DNA of 36,419 nucleotides from positions 1 to 36,419 of the forward strand of contig CADDZH010000050.1 of NCBI GenBank assembly GCA_902812455.1, written 5' to 3'. Below the pieces are notes generated by a model. That model was given only the letters and a program-made list of their open reading frames with translations. It was not told the origin of the DNA and searched no databases. This DNA is from Chloroflexota bacterium. Lineage in GTDB: Bacteria > Chloroflexota > Ktedonobacteria > Ktedonobacterales > Ktedonobacteraceae. Shown here piece by piece: positions 7,713 to 15,342 of the stretch (the stretch's first letter is position 1; each line of letters starts with the position of its first letter). The position numbers and the translations under genes were made by a program.

Positions 7713-9119
7713 ATGAGAAATGAGCCATTTTATCAAGATAATCCAGATCAACCGCTACAGCCTCCATCGCCTCCCCAGCGCGGCCCGCAGGGCCAACTGA
7801 TTCTCGGTGGCCCCCAAAACCCTCAGAATCCATCCAGTCGCAGGCCATATCAATATCCGCCTTCCCGGCTACCACATCCGGGAAATCAGCCACGTCCCTA
7901 TTCACAGCGACCACCTTACCAGCCATCTTCTCAATACCCAGGCAATCAACCAGGTACTTATCCGCAGCAACCACCTTTCTCAGAATCAGAAAGAGCATCG
8001 TTCCCTGGTTCTGCTCAGGGAGCATCCGCTCCTCCTGGCTCGCCTCCCGAGGTGCAGCGCTATCCATACCGCCAGCAGCCGCAGCCGGGGCAGATGGCAG
8101 GCACACCGCCATCGCCAAAGAAACAGCGGCGTGGTCGCCGGCCCGGTTGCCTGGTTGGCTGCCTGGCCGTAATCCTGTTGCTCTGCGTCGCCGGCTGGTT
8201 TTTTGTCATGACGCTCCAGCACGTGCTGGCCTTTGGCTCGGCCATCTCTACCCAGGCCCCTTTGAGCACCCAGACTGGCTATATGAGCGCCCCTAACAGG
8301 GTCAACCTGCTTATTATGGGCTATGGTGGAGGCCATCATGACGGCGCTTACCTCACCGATTCTATGGAAGTAATCAGCCTGGTGCCGCAAAATCATCATA
8401 CGACGGTTATCGCTATCCCTCGCGATCTCTGGGTACAGATCCCACCCAACTCCGGGCAGTACGCGAAGATTAACTACGCCTATGTCTACGGCTCCAATAA
8501 TGGCGCCAATCCTGTTGGGGGCGGGAATATGGCCGCCCAGAAGGTCTCTGATGTGACCGGCCTGAACGTGAACTACTGGGTCACGATTGATTTCACCGGA
8601 TTCCGCGATTTCATCAACGCTATCGGCGGCGTTGATGTCTACGTCCCCGATTCATTCACGGCAAAATACCCGGCCAATGACGACCCCAGCATTAACGCGA
8701 GCTGGATCACCATTCATTTCTCTAAGGGGATGCAGCATATGGATGGCGAAAGGGCTATTGAGTATGCTCGCGCCCGCTACTCGCTGGATAATCCGGCGGA
8801 AGGCACTGATTTTGCACGCGCGGTGCGCCAGCAAATCATCATGAAGGCCGCCCTGTCGAAGCTCAGGCAGGTCTCTACCTGGCCAAGCCTCTTCAATGCC
8901 CTGAATGCGTTGCAACACGCCGTCTATTCCAATCTTTCCCTGGCCGATCTTGCCGCCTTTGCTATGAAGATGGACCTGACCAACGCCCATCACGCGAACC
9001 TGACTAATAACAACGTCTTGACAGATGCGGTATCCTCTGATGGTCAGGATATTCTCCTGCCCGTCAATAACAACTGGCAGATTGTTAAAGATTACATCAA
9101 GCAGCAATTGTACAACTGA
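7713..9119 (+). CDS. LytR-CpsA-Psr (LCP) family cell-wall ligase
   Basis: LCP proteins transfer undecaprenyl-linked glycopolymers to peptidoglycan (or to other acceptors) outside the membrane. The 468-residue product has a long Pro/Gln-rich cytoplasmic tail (about 1-140) ending in a basic KKQRRGRR stretch, one transmembrane helix at about 147-170, and an extracellular LCP domain from about 195. Family motifs: NLLIMGYGGGHHDGAYLTDS, VIAIPRDLWVQIP (Arg-Asp pair binding pyrophosphate), AKINYAYVYG, GGVDVYVP, MDGERAIEYARARYS and DFARAVRQQ. The start follows AAAAGGATG 7695-7703. The next gene begins 31 bases after the stop, so they likely share a transcript. GDP-mannose synthesis and MurJ nearby fit an envelope role; the glycopolymer is unknown. 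Confidence 0.94.
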   Translation: MRNEPFYQDNPDQPLQPPSPPQRGPQGQLILGGPQNPQNPSSRRPYQYPPSRLPHPGNQPRPYSQRPPYQPSSQYPGNQPGTYPQQPPFSESERASFPGSAQGASAPPGSPPEVQRYPYRQQPQPGQMAGTPPSPKKQRRGRRPGCLVGCLAVILLLCVAGWFFVMTLQHVLAFGSAISTQAPLSTQTGYMSAPNRVNLLIMGYGGGHHDGAYLTDSMEVISLVPQNHHTTVIAIPRDLWVQIPPNSGQYAKINYAYVYGSNNGANPVGGGNMAAQKVSDVTGLNVNYWVTIDFTGFRDFINAIGGVDVYVPDSFTAKYPANDDPSINASWITIHFSKGMQHMDGERAIEYARARYSLDNPAEGTDFARAVRQQIIMKAALSKLRQVSTWPSLFNALNALQHAVYSNLSLADLAAFAMKMDLTNAHHANLTNNNVLTDAVSSDGQDILLPVNNNWQIVKDYIKQQLYN

Positions 9120-9150
9120 TTACTGCTTGATCCTGCAAGGGAGAGCAGGC

Positions 9151-10572
9151 ATGTCACAGCGCGATTCTCGCCTGGTTGGCGGTGTCTATCGTATAGGGCC
9201 GGTTATGACCTCCGGCGGCATACTCACTACCTGCACTGCTTACAATCGCAACACCAATGACGTTGTAGGGCTTATCGTCATTGAAACCCCGCCTGGCATC
9301 GATGCAAGAGCCATACAGCGCGTCCTCCTGCCTTTAGAGCGCCGTCGCTCGCTTGATTCCCCTCATGTCATCCATGTTTATGACTGGGGCGTTGACGGCT
9401 CCCGCATGTATATTGCTACCGATCCTCCACGCGGAATGACGCTACGCTATGTGCTGGATAACGAGAACATCGACTTCCAGCGCGCTCTTGACTTCTTGCG
9501 CCAGATGACTTTGGGAGTAAAAGTATTGCACGAACGCGGCATCACCGGAATCGATCTGCGCCCCCAGCTCGTTACCGTCGATTCGGTGGTTGTGGAAGAT
9601 CGTATCCAGCTTGATGATGTTGGATTGCGCACTATGCTCAAGGAGCTTGGCTACATTGCAGGCGATCGCCCTGACGATATCGGCTTTCTCGATCCCCGCT
9701 ATGCCTCACCTGAACATATCAATAACGGGCCAGTCGGTCCCTGGAGCGATATCTACCAGCTTGGACTGCTTTTCTTCGAGCTTGTGACCGGGCGCCTTCC
9801 TTTCGTCGGCAGGAATTCAGCAGAAACAGGGGTACTGCAAAGTACCGCCCCGATTCCTCGTATGGCTCAGTTCAAGCACGACACGCCGGCCTCCTTGCAG
9901 GAAATCGTGGATCGCACCCTGGCCAAAAATCCTGCTATGCGCTACGGTAGCGCCGCCGAGTTGCTTGCCGCGCTGGATGCTGCCAAACTTCCGGGGCCTC
10001 GTGTACCTGTGAACCTGCAAGCAGACAAAGGGCCGACGACGAATCCGTATCTAAAAGATACTTTGCAGCAGCCGGCAGCAGGCATGACACGAGAAATGCA
10101 AGAGGTGCAAAAGGATGCTGCCCAGCAGGCTACCCTTATTGGTTCCCTTCCTTCAACCCCATCATCCCAGAGCGCACCAGCACAGGCTTCCTCAGAGATA
10201 GCCAGTGCTTACGCCTTCCTCTGTTACGAAAAAGATGGTATGGAAATACAGCGCTTTGCCATCAGCAAAAAAGATGCCATCGTTGGCAGAAGTGATCCTA
10301 AGCGTGGCCTTAGCCCCGATATTGATCTCACTCCTCTCGATCCCAATATGACCGTCTCGCGGCAACATGCGCGCATTCGCTACGAAGAGACCTTTTTCTA
10401 TATCGAAGACTTGAAGAGCCGGAACAAGACGCGCCTGGGCGAGCTTCCCCTGGTCCCACTGAAGCCCGAACTCCTGCAGCACGGGGATATCCTTCACTTT
10501 GGCGCTGTTCGCCTGGTGTTTAAACTCCCTGGCTTGCCGGATAAACCTATCTTCAAGGAACACAAAGCCTGA
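9151..10572 (+). CDS. Pseudokinase-FHA domain protein
   Basis: A 473-residue soluble protein joining a protein-kinase fold (about 1-290) to an FHA domain (about 365-455) through a Gln/Pro/Ala linker. The start at 9151 is set by AGGGAGAG 9137-9144; the upstream frame runs back into the LCP gene. Kinase catalytic residues are lost: the beta-3 VAIK Lys is replaced (VVGLIVIE), the catalytic-loop HRDLKPxN reads GIDLRPQL (Asp at about 135 kept, His/Arg/Asn gone), and DFG reads DVG. The scaffold is otherwise good: YASPEHI (APE-like) and WSDIYQLGLLFFELVTGRLPF are clear. The FHA domain keeps phosphothreonine-binding residues VGRSD, SRQHARI and SRNKT. It therefore probably binds phosphoproteins rather than phosphorylating. 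It ends 2 bases from the convergent murJ stop. Confidence 0.9.
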   Translation: MSQRDSRLVGGVYRIGPVMTSGGILTTCTAYNRNTNDVVGLIVIETPPGIDARAIQRVLLPLERRRSLDSPHVIHVYDWGVDGSRMYIATDPPRGMTLRYVLDNENIDFQRALDFLRQMTLGVKVLHERGITGIDLRPQLVTVDSVVVEDRIQLDDVGLRTMLKELGYIAGDRPDDIGFLDPRYASPEHINNGPVGPWSDIYQLGLLFFELVTGRLPFVGRNSAETGVLQSTAPIPRMAQFKHDTPASLQEIVDRTLAKNPAMRYGSAAELLAALDAAKLPGPRVPVNLQADKGPTTNPYLKDTLQQPAAGMTREMQEVQKDAAQQATLIGSLPSTPSSQSAPAQASSEIASAYAFLCYEKDGMEIQRFAISKKDAIVGRSDPKRGLSPDIDLTPLDPNMTVSRQHARIRYEETFFYIEDLKSRNKTRLGELPLVPLKPELLQHGDILHFGAVRLVFKLPGLPDKPIFKEHKA

Positions 10573-10574
10573 GG

Positions 10575-12854
10575 CTAGATCCAGGACAACTTCAGGCGGT
10601 TCAGTATACGCCTCACCTGCTCCAGCTCCTCGATACCAAGCCAGCGCGCGGTCCTGAGATAGATGAACATACCGGCAAACAGCTCGATCACAAGTTTGAT
10701 CAGGGCCAGAAAGGTACGTATAGCTCCCGATTGATCGCTCGTACTTGTGGTCACGAGAATCCTATCCAGGATGAGCCGCAAGATCAGCACGCACACAGCC
10801 ATAATCAGGGCTGCCAGCAAGACACGACCGGCAAAGACGGCCAACTGGCGTAGTTGCAGCCCACCAATGCGCTGCTGGATCAGCCAGAGCAGCATCGCGG
10901 CTTCAAGCGTGCTGGCGAGGGAGGTAGAAAAGGCCAGCGCGGCTGTGCCCCATCCGGCGCCCCAGACGGCAACATTGATCAAGATCAGGCTGAGGGCGAT
11001 CTTAAAGATGAACTGGCCCACACTCACAATAACCGGTGTTTTGCTATCGTGCATGGCGTAGAATGAGCGCGTCAGTATTTCAACCGCTGAAAGGCCGGCC
11101 AGGCCGAGGGCGAAGCCTGCAAGTGGATAGGTTGTCAGTATGGCATCGTTCAGGTCAAAGGCCCCATGCTCGAAGAGCACCTGGATGATAGGCAGGCCAA
11201 GCACGATCAGGCCGAGGCTTGAAGGTATGGCCATAAACAGGATGCTGCGCAGGGTTTCCTCGATGGTAGCGCGGAAGCGATCCAGGCGTCGTTTAGCTAT
11301 ATTCTCGGCCAGCGTTGGGAAAGCTGCCGTGGCGACGGTCATGCCAAAAATATTCAAGGGCAGCAGTAACAACTGGAACGCCTGGTAGTACTGCGTAATC
11401 AAGCCGTTCAAGACAGCCAGGGTGAGGATCACGCCCAGGAAAGAGATGAGATAGCGATCAACGAAGGTGGAGAGGGAGAGCATGGCAGCGTTGATGATGC
11501 GCGGGACCATGAGGCGGCCGATCTGGATTACGCCGGGATGCCTCCAATCCAGGGTAAACGAGTAGCGCATGCCAAGTTTGATCAGGCCGGGTATCTGTAT
11601 CGCCACCTCTAAGGCGGCCCCAAGCACTACACCCCATGTAGCTCCATACACGGCCAATGTATCATTTCTGTGGCCCACCACGGCCAGGAAGACACCGGGC
11701 ATAAGCCCTGCGATAATCCCAACATTATACAGAACCGTGCCCACAGCAGGCAGCAGAAAACGCTGTTCCGCTTGCAGGATGGAGGTAACGATCACGCCCC
11801 CGCCGAGGATGATGGCTTGCAGCAGCATAATCCGGGCCAGCAGGATGATCAGGTTAATGTGCGCGGAGTACTCCTGTGGAGTCATCGCCGGCGTCTTCGG
11901 ATTGTAAAGTGGGATAATCTGCCCGGCGAAGATGATGGCCAGTAGCGCTAAAGCCATCATAATGGCAATCGCAAGGTTTAGCGCTGCATTAGCCACGTGC
12001 CAGGCGGTCTTTTCGTCTTTTTCCCCCACCATATAGGTGGTAAAGACAGGAATAAAGGCGGAGCCTAGCGCACCCCCTGCCACCATGTTAAAGATAGTAT
12101 CGGGGATGAGGAATGCCTGCACATAGGCATCGGAGGTGGCGCCTGTGCCGAAGACAAAGGCAAAGAGAATAGTACGCAGCAGGCCGAACACGCGGCTCAC
12201 AATATATGCGGCTGTGAGAATCATGGTAGCCCTGCCAATACGTGCCCGCTGGATCATGCCTGTATCCTGGGCTGATTCGGCGGCCTCTGCGGAGCCTGCT
12301 GCAGGACTGGCTTGCGGAATAGGCGAGGCTACCGGAGGGCCAACCAGCGATGGCGATATTTCCACAGGTGAGGGCATTGCCGGTGAAAACTGCGCCGGCG
12401 GTACAGGCCCACCAGGCGGCGCTTCTGCTCTTTGGGAAGGAGGTTGCTGAGATGGTGCAGCATAAGGCCCGCGCGCACCGGAGGAGCGATGAAAGAGTTT
12501 GCGCTGGATGATACTGGTCGCATCAGGCTTCATGCGCCGCTGCTGGCGGCGCAGCCGCTCTTCGCGCAACTGCTGGAGACGGGCCTGGCGCAATTCCTGG
12601 AGGGAGAGGGACTGCGACGGCTGGGCCTCAAAATACTGGTACTCTGTCCCCTGCCCATAGCCTAAAGAGCTACCCATATCGGCTATGGGACGTTGGGAGC
12701 CTGGCACGACAGGTGGCTGCTGCCCTGCTGTTCCTGTTTGCTCCTGCTCGTATTGCCAGCCATAGTATCCCGCTTGCCCTGTTTCTGCCGGTTTTGATGG
12801 CTGCTGCGGCTGCTCTGGTGGCTGCTGTCCTTCGTTGCCCACTTTCTCACTCAC
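10575..12854 (-). CDS. murJ: Lipid II flippase MurJ (MviN family) with long N-terminal cytoplasmic tail
   Basis: MurJ flips the lipid-linked peptidoglycan precursor to the outer leaflet. The 759-residue product is far longer than the usual 510-550: residues 1 to about 205 are a Gln/Pro/Ala-rich tail with one charged coiled segment (LQELRQARLQQLREERLRRQQRR near 85-108). The flippase core follows, opening with ATMILTAAYIVSRVFGLLRT and SDAYVQAFLIPDTIFNMVAGGALGSAFIPVF, both diagnostic, then about 14 membrane helices. The start is a GTG at 12852-12854 inside a duplicated 12-base segment; an AGGGGTG at 12865-12871 is the only ribosome-site candidate. The mycobacterial MviN pseudokinase tail is absent here, but a separate pseudokinase-FHA gene converges with it with 2 bases between stops. 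Confidence 0.94.
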   Translation of the reverse strand: MSEKVGNEGQQPPEQPQQPSKPAETGQAGYYGWQYEQEQTGTAGQQPPVVPGSQRPIADMGSSLGYGQGTEYQYFEAQPSQSLSLQELRQARLQQLREERLRRQQRRMKPDATSIIQRKLFHRSSGARGPYAAPSQQPPSQRAEAPPGGPVPPAQFSPAMPSPVEISPSLVGPPVASPIPQASPAAGSAEAAESAQDTGMIQRARIGRATMILTAAYIVSRVFGLLRTILFAFVFGTGATSDAYVQAFLIPDTIFNMVAGGALGSAFIPVFTTYMVGEKDEKTAWHVANAALNLAIAIMMALALLAIIFAGQIIPLYNPKTPAMTPQEYSAHINLIILLARIMLLQAIILGGGVIVTSILQAEQRFLLPAVGTVLYNVGIIAGLMPGVFLAVVGHRNDTLAVYGATWGVVLGAALEVAIQIPGLIKLGMRYSFTLDWRHPGVIQIGRLMVPRIINAAMLSLSTFVDRYLISFLGVILTLAVLNGLITQYYQAFQLLLLPLNIFGMTVATAAFPTLAENIAKRRLDRFRATIEETLRSILFMAIPSSLGLIVLGLPIIQVLFEHGAFDLNDAILTTYPLAGFALGLAGLSAVEILTRSFYAMHDSKTPVIVSVGQFIFKIALSLILINVAVWGAGWGTAALAFSTSLASTLEAAMLLWLIQQRIGGLQLRQLAVFAGRVLLAALIMAVCVLILRLILDRILVTTSTSDQSGAIRTFLALIKLVIELFAGMFIYLRTARWLGIEELEQVRRILNRLKLSWI

Positions 12855-12866
12855 TTACTCACTCAC
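12843..12866 (-). repeat. 12-base tandem duplication at the murJ start codon
   Basis: Read on the minus strand, GTGAGTGAGTAA (12866-12855) is followed immediately by GTGAGTGAGAAA (12854-12843), differing at one base. The second copy holds the assigned GTG start; the first is an in-frame three-codon open frame (GTG AGT GAG TAA). The duplication leaves two equivalent start sites 12 bases apart, only one of which opens murJ. Confidence 0.8.
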
Positions 12867-12992
12867 CCCTATCAAAGAAAACGCTCGACACCTGTATGCT
12901 GCTCTCTACAACTATCCTCTACGTTTTAGAACGCTCTTTGTCACAAAATTGCTTTATGGGGCTTGCCCCTCCGCCAGGCATAGTACTTCTCG

Positions 12993-13400
12993 CTAGACAC
13001 GTTCAAGCATCCGATCTCCCCCGAAGATGTTACGCATTCTAAACGGAGTTGGAGTTGATGCTAATTGCCATGCGCGTAAACGCCATCCCTTATAGAGAAA
13101 CCAGGGTTCCTGCAATCTGTATTTTTTTTGAGATGTCCAGTCTGGTGATGGTAAAGCATCTTGCCAACACAACCACTCTACCATCGCGGCACAAAAAGCA
13201 GCCCATTTGTGTAGTTCCGCTGTGGGAGCAGCCGCTAATGGCTCAGCGACCAGGTCATAACGATCCTGAACTGCCGAGCGGCGCCAATCGTCTAGAAAAT
13301 CACCAATAGCTACCCAGGGAGTTTTGGAATCCTTGCTACAGATACGCTCAAAGGTCTCAGCGATGGTTTGCCGGTGCCATCTATAAGATGATGCTGCCAT
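12993..13400 (-). CDS. Small protein of unknown function downstream of a nucleotidyltransferase-like gene
   Basis: I do not recognise this 135-residue protein. The start at 13398-13400 is preferred over the longer frame (13430) because AGGAGAG lies just upstream of it and the longer version would overlap the preceding gene. It is rich in Trp and Ala (motifs IGDFLDDWRRSAVQDRYDLV and ELHKWAAFCAAMVEWLCWQDALPSPDW) and predicted mainly helical by eye, with no signal peptide or membrane segment. It begins 10 bases after the stop of the nucleotidyltransferase-like gene on the same strand, so the two form a compact two-gene unit. It could be the partner component of that protein, but no RxxxxH HEPN motif is present, so a MNT-HEPN toxin system is not supported. 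Confidence 0.7.
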   Translation of the reverse strand: MAASSYRWHRQTIAETFERICSKDSKTPWVAIGDFLDDWRRSAVQDRYDLVAEPLAAAPTAELHKWAAFCAAMVEWLCWQDALPSPDWTSQKKYRLQEPWFLYKGWRLRAWQLASTPTPFRMRNIFGGDRMLERV

Positions 13401-13410
13401 ATCATCTCTC

Positions 13411-13914
13411 CTATTCAAAGATATCCTCAAGCAGGTACTGTATTCTAGGCGTCAGTAGTTGCTCTGGAATATACTCCTTAACTATGGTTAACGCATCTTG
13501 AGAATTCGTTATCTTTAATTCTCTTGCTAGCGCCTGAATATCCTCAATATCTTCAGGGCGTCCAGCTACAACCTTCATAGCGAATACGTAATCGAGTGAC
13601 GGAATGTAAACACGTAAACCAGGATATTCTGCCCATTTTTCGGTGTTCGGCTGAGTATAAAAAAAGCCCTTGACAGCATCATTAATCCAATTATCTGCTA
13701 AACCCTCGCGCTCTGCAACGACTCTTGCTGCCTCGCGGATCATATTCGCCTGATCTGGCCTAAAGTAGGCGTCAATATCTTTAGTAACTTCACGGTTTTG
13801 GATCTTGAGTAACATCACAGCCCCTCCAGCTAAAAGAATCTCACCAATCATCTGGCGGCGCTGTAATTCTTCCCCCAACATTCGGAGGTATTTTTCAATT
13901 TCTTCCCTGTTCAC
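13411..13914 (-). CDS. Nucleotidyltransferase-like protein (DUF6036/AbiEii-like)
   Basis: A 167-residue cytoplasmic protein. The start is a GTG at 13912-13914 behind TGAGG with about 9 bases spacing. Nucleotidyltransferase-fold features are a Gly-Gly segment LLAGGAVMLL at about 27-36 and the acidic pair in VTKDIDAYF at about 43-51 (DxD), followed by SLDYVFAMKVVAGRPEDIEDIQAL, a pattern I associate with DUF6036/AbiEii-like stand-alone nucleotidyltransferases, where the Lys-x(4)-RxxDxxDI element is conserved. Such proteins occur in toxin-antitoxin and abortive-infection contexts but also alone; substrate unknown. Base composition is visibly more AT-rich than the flanking genes, which together with the family suggests acquisition by transfer. 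It forms a two-gene unit with the 135-residue protein. Confidence 0.75.
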   Translation of the reverse strand: MNREEIEKYLRMLGEELQRRQMIGEILLAGGAVMLLKIQNREVTKDIDAYFRPDQANMIREAARVVAEREGLADNWINDAVKGFFYTQPNTEKWAEYPGLRVYIPSLDYVFAMKVVAGRPEDIEDIQALARELKITNSQDALTIVKEYIPEQLLTPRIQYLLEDIFE

Positions 13915-14095
13915 CTGGTATACCTCAGCCTGCTATATTTCAATAGCAGTATGCAAACTTCTCCAACATTATAACAATTTCACTGGCTCTTCAGCAACGA
14001 AGGAAGCAAAGTGCCCGGTCGTCTATGGTAGTGATAGTGCTTCGCCACGTCGCCACCATCCCTATCATGATTACCCCGCAAATCTTGATTTCCAT

Positions 14096-14124
14096 TTGAC
14101 ACGCGCGATAATCCCCTATACAAT
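14096..14124 (+). promoter_or_regulatory. Sigma-70-type promoter for the guanylyltransferase gene
   Basis: TTGACA at 14096-14101 and TACAAT at 14119-14124 are separated by 17 bases, close to the housekeeping consensus. Transcription would begin near 14131, leaving a leader of about 40 bases with GAGG at 14159-14162 before the ATG at 14173. Confidence 0.7.
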
Positions 14125-14172
14125 CTTGCATCATAGAACGAGAAAAACAATAACACGTGAGGTAAATCATCG

Positions 14173-15261
14173 ATGCAACATCTCCACGCAGTCATTCTCG
14201 CCGGTGGCAGTGGTACCAGGCTCTGGCCGCTCAGCACACCTGATTTCCCGAAACAATTTCTCCCGCTTCCCAGCGGGCAAAGTATGCTTCAGGAAACCCT
14301 GGCCCGCGTTGAACCGCTTATTCCACCCGAACGAGCCTGGGTTGTCACCGGGCGCAGTATGGCAGAACGTGTTCGCCAGCACCTGCCCGCAGTCCCTGCT
14401 TCACATATCTTATGTGAACCCATAGGCCGCAGCACCGCTCCGGCTATTGGCTGGGCAGCGGCAACCATTGCCCGGCAAGACCCCCAGGCCGTCATGGTCT
14501 CCTTTCATGCCGATGCCGCCATCACCCGTGTCGAGCCCCTGCTCCAGTCGCTTCACCTTGCTTATGAATTAGCAGAGCAAGGGTTTCTCGTCACCTTAGG
14601 TGTGAAGCCAACTTCGCCCGAAACGGGCTATGGCTATATTCGCTTCGCCGAGCCTATCAGTGAAGGCTATGGCCACCAGGCGTTTCGCGCCGAGCGATTC
14701 GTGGAAAAACCTGATCTGGCAACCGCTGAAAGCTATGTGCGCGATGGCCACTATGTGTGGAACAGTGGGATGTTTGTGTGGCGGGTAGAGACCATCCTGG
14801 AAGAAATGCGCGCCTATCTCCCCGAATTATCAAGAAAGATCGAGGCCATTGCAAATGCCATGGGAACCCTGCAAGAGCGTGAGATTCTCGATGAAATCTG
14901 GCCTACCATCACTCCCGTGACCATTGATCATGGCATCATGGAAAAGACCGGTAAGCTGGTTGTTATTCCCGTCGATCTTGGCTGGAACGACGTGGGCAAC
15001 TGGCAGCAATATGGCGACCTCTTCCCCTCAGACGAGCAGGGCATACGCGCAGTAGGTAACCATTACGGCTTAGGCAGCCAGAACATCTTTGTCTACAATA
15101 CCACCGCTCGCCACGTCTATACCATAGGTCTGGAAGATATCGTGGTCGTCGAAATGGAGGATATGACCATGATCTGCCACAAGAATGATGTGCAGCGTGT
15201 CAAAGAACTGGCCGGCCTACACAACCAGCTAGAAAACGAGCACAAGGGCCATCATCCCTAA
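14173..15261 (+). CDS. manC: Mannose-1-phosphate guanylyltransferase
   Basis: Makes GDP-mannose from mannose-1-phosphate and GTP, feeding glycan and glycolipid synthesis. The 362-residue length corresponds to the nucleotidyltransferase part alone, without the C-terminal isomerase domain of bifunctional enzymes. Motifs: VILAGGSGTRLWPLS at 8-22 (nucleotide-binding signature) followed by FPKQFLPL, ETGYGYIRF, the FVEKPD motif with its active-site Lys, VWNSGMFVWR, and VDLGWNDVGNW. The start has GAGG at 14159-14162 and a good promoter upstream. The symbol manC is used by function; mycobacterial naming differs. Neighbouring glycosyltransferase and LCP genes fit use in envelope glycans, though the gamma-glutamyltransferase that follows appears to have its own promoter. 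Confidence 0.94.
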   Translation: MQHLHAVILAGGSGTRLWPLSTPDFPKQFLPLPSGQSMLQETLARVEPLIPPERAWVVTGRSMAERVRQHLPAVPASHILCEPIGRSTAPAIGWAAATIARQDPQAVMVSFHADAAITRVEPLLQSLHLAYELAEQGFLVTLGVKPTSPETGYGYIRFAEPISEGYGHQAFRAERFVEKPDLATAESYVRDGHYVWNSGMFVWRVETILEEMRAYLPELSRKIEAIANAMGTLQEREILDEIWPTITPVTIDHGIMEKTGKLVVIPVDLGWNDVGNWQQYGDLFPSDEQGIRAVGNHYGLGSQNIFVYNTTARHVYTIGLEDIVVVEMEDMTMICHKNDVQRVKELAGLHNQLENEHKGHHP

Positions 15262-15282
15262 ACGTGTCAAATCTTTCCAGTA

Positions 15283-15291
15283 TGATATAAT
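15283..15291 (+). promoter_or_regulatory. Extended -10 promoter before the gamma-glutamyltransferase gene
   Basis: TGATATAAT, a perfect extended -10 (TGnTATAAT), lies 22 bases after the previous stop. No good -35 hexamer is seen at 16-18 bases, as is common for extended -10 promoters. The leader to the ATG at 15343 would be about 45 bases. Confidence 0.6.
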
Positions 15292-15342
15292 ACAGATAAC
15301 CGTAGTGATGTGCCGCGTCATTGTAGAAATGGAGTCTCCTGT

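Noticed and set aside
12993..13914. MNT-HEPN toxin-antitoxin pair
   Set aside because: The nucleotidyltransferase half is plausible, but the partner lacks the RxxxxH HEPN motif, so the named system cannot be claimed.
13805..14425. 206-codon plus-strand frame from the nucleotidyltransferase region into manC
   Set aside because: It spans a promoter and two real genes in wrong frames, and its product has no domain.
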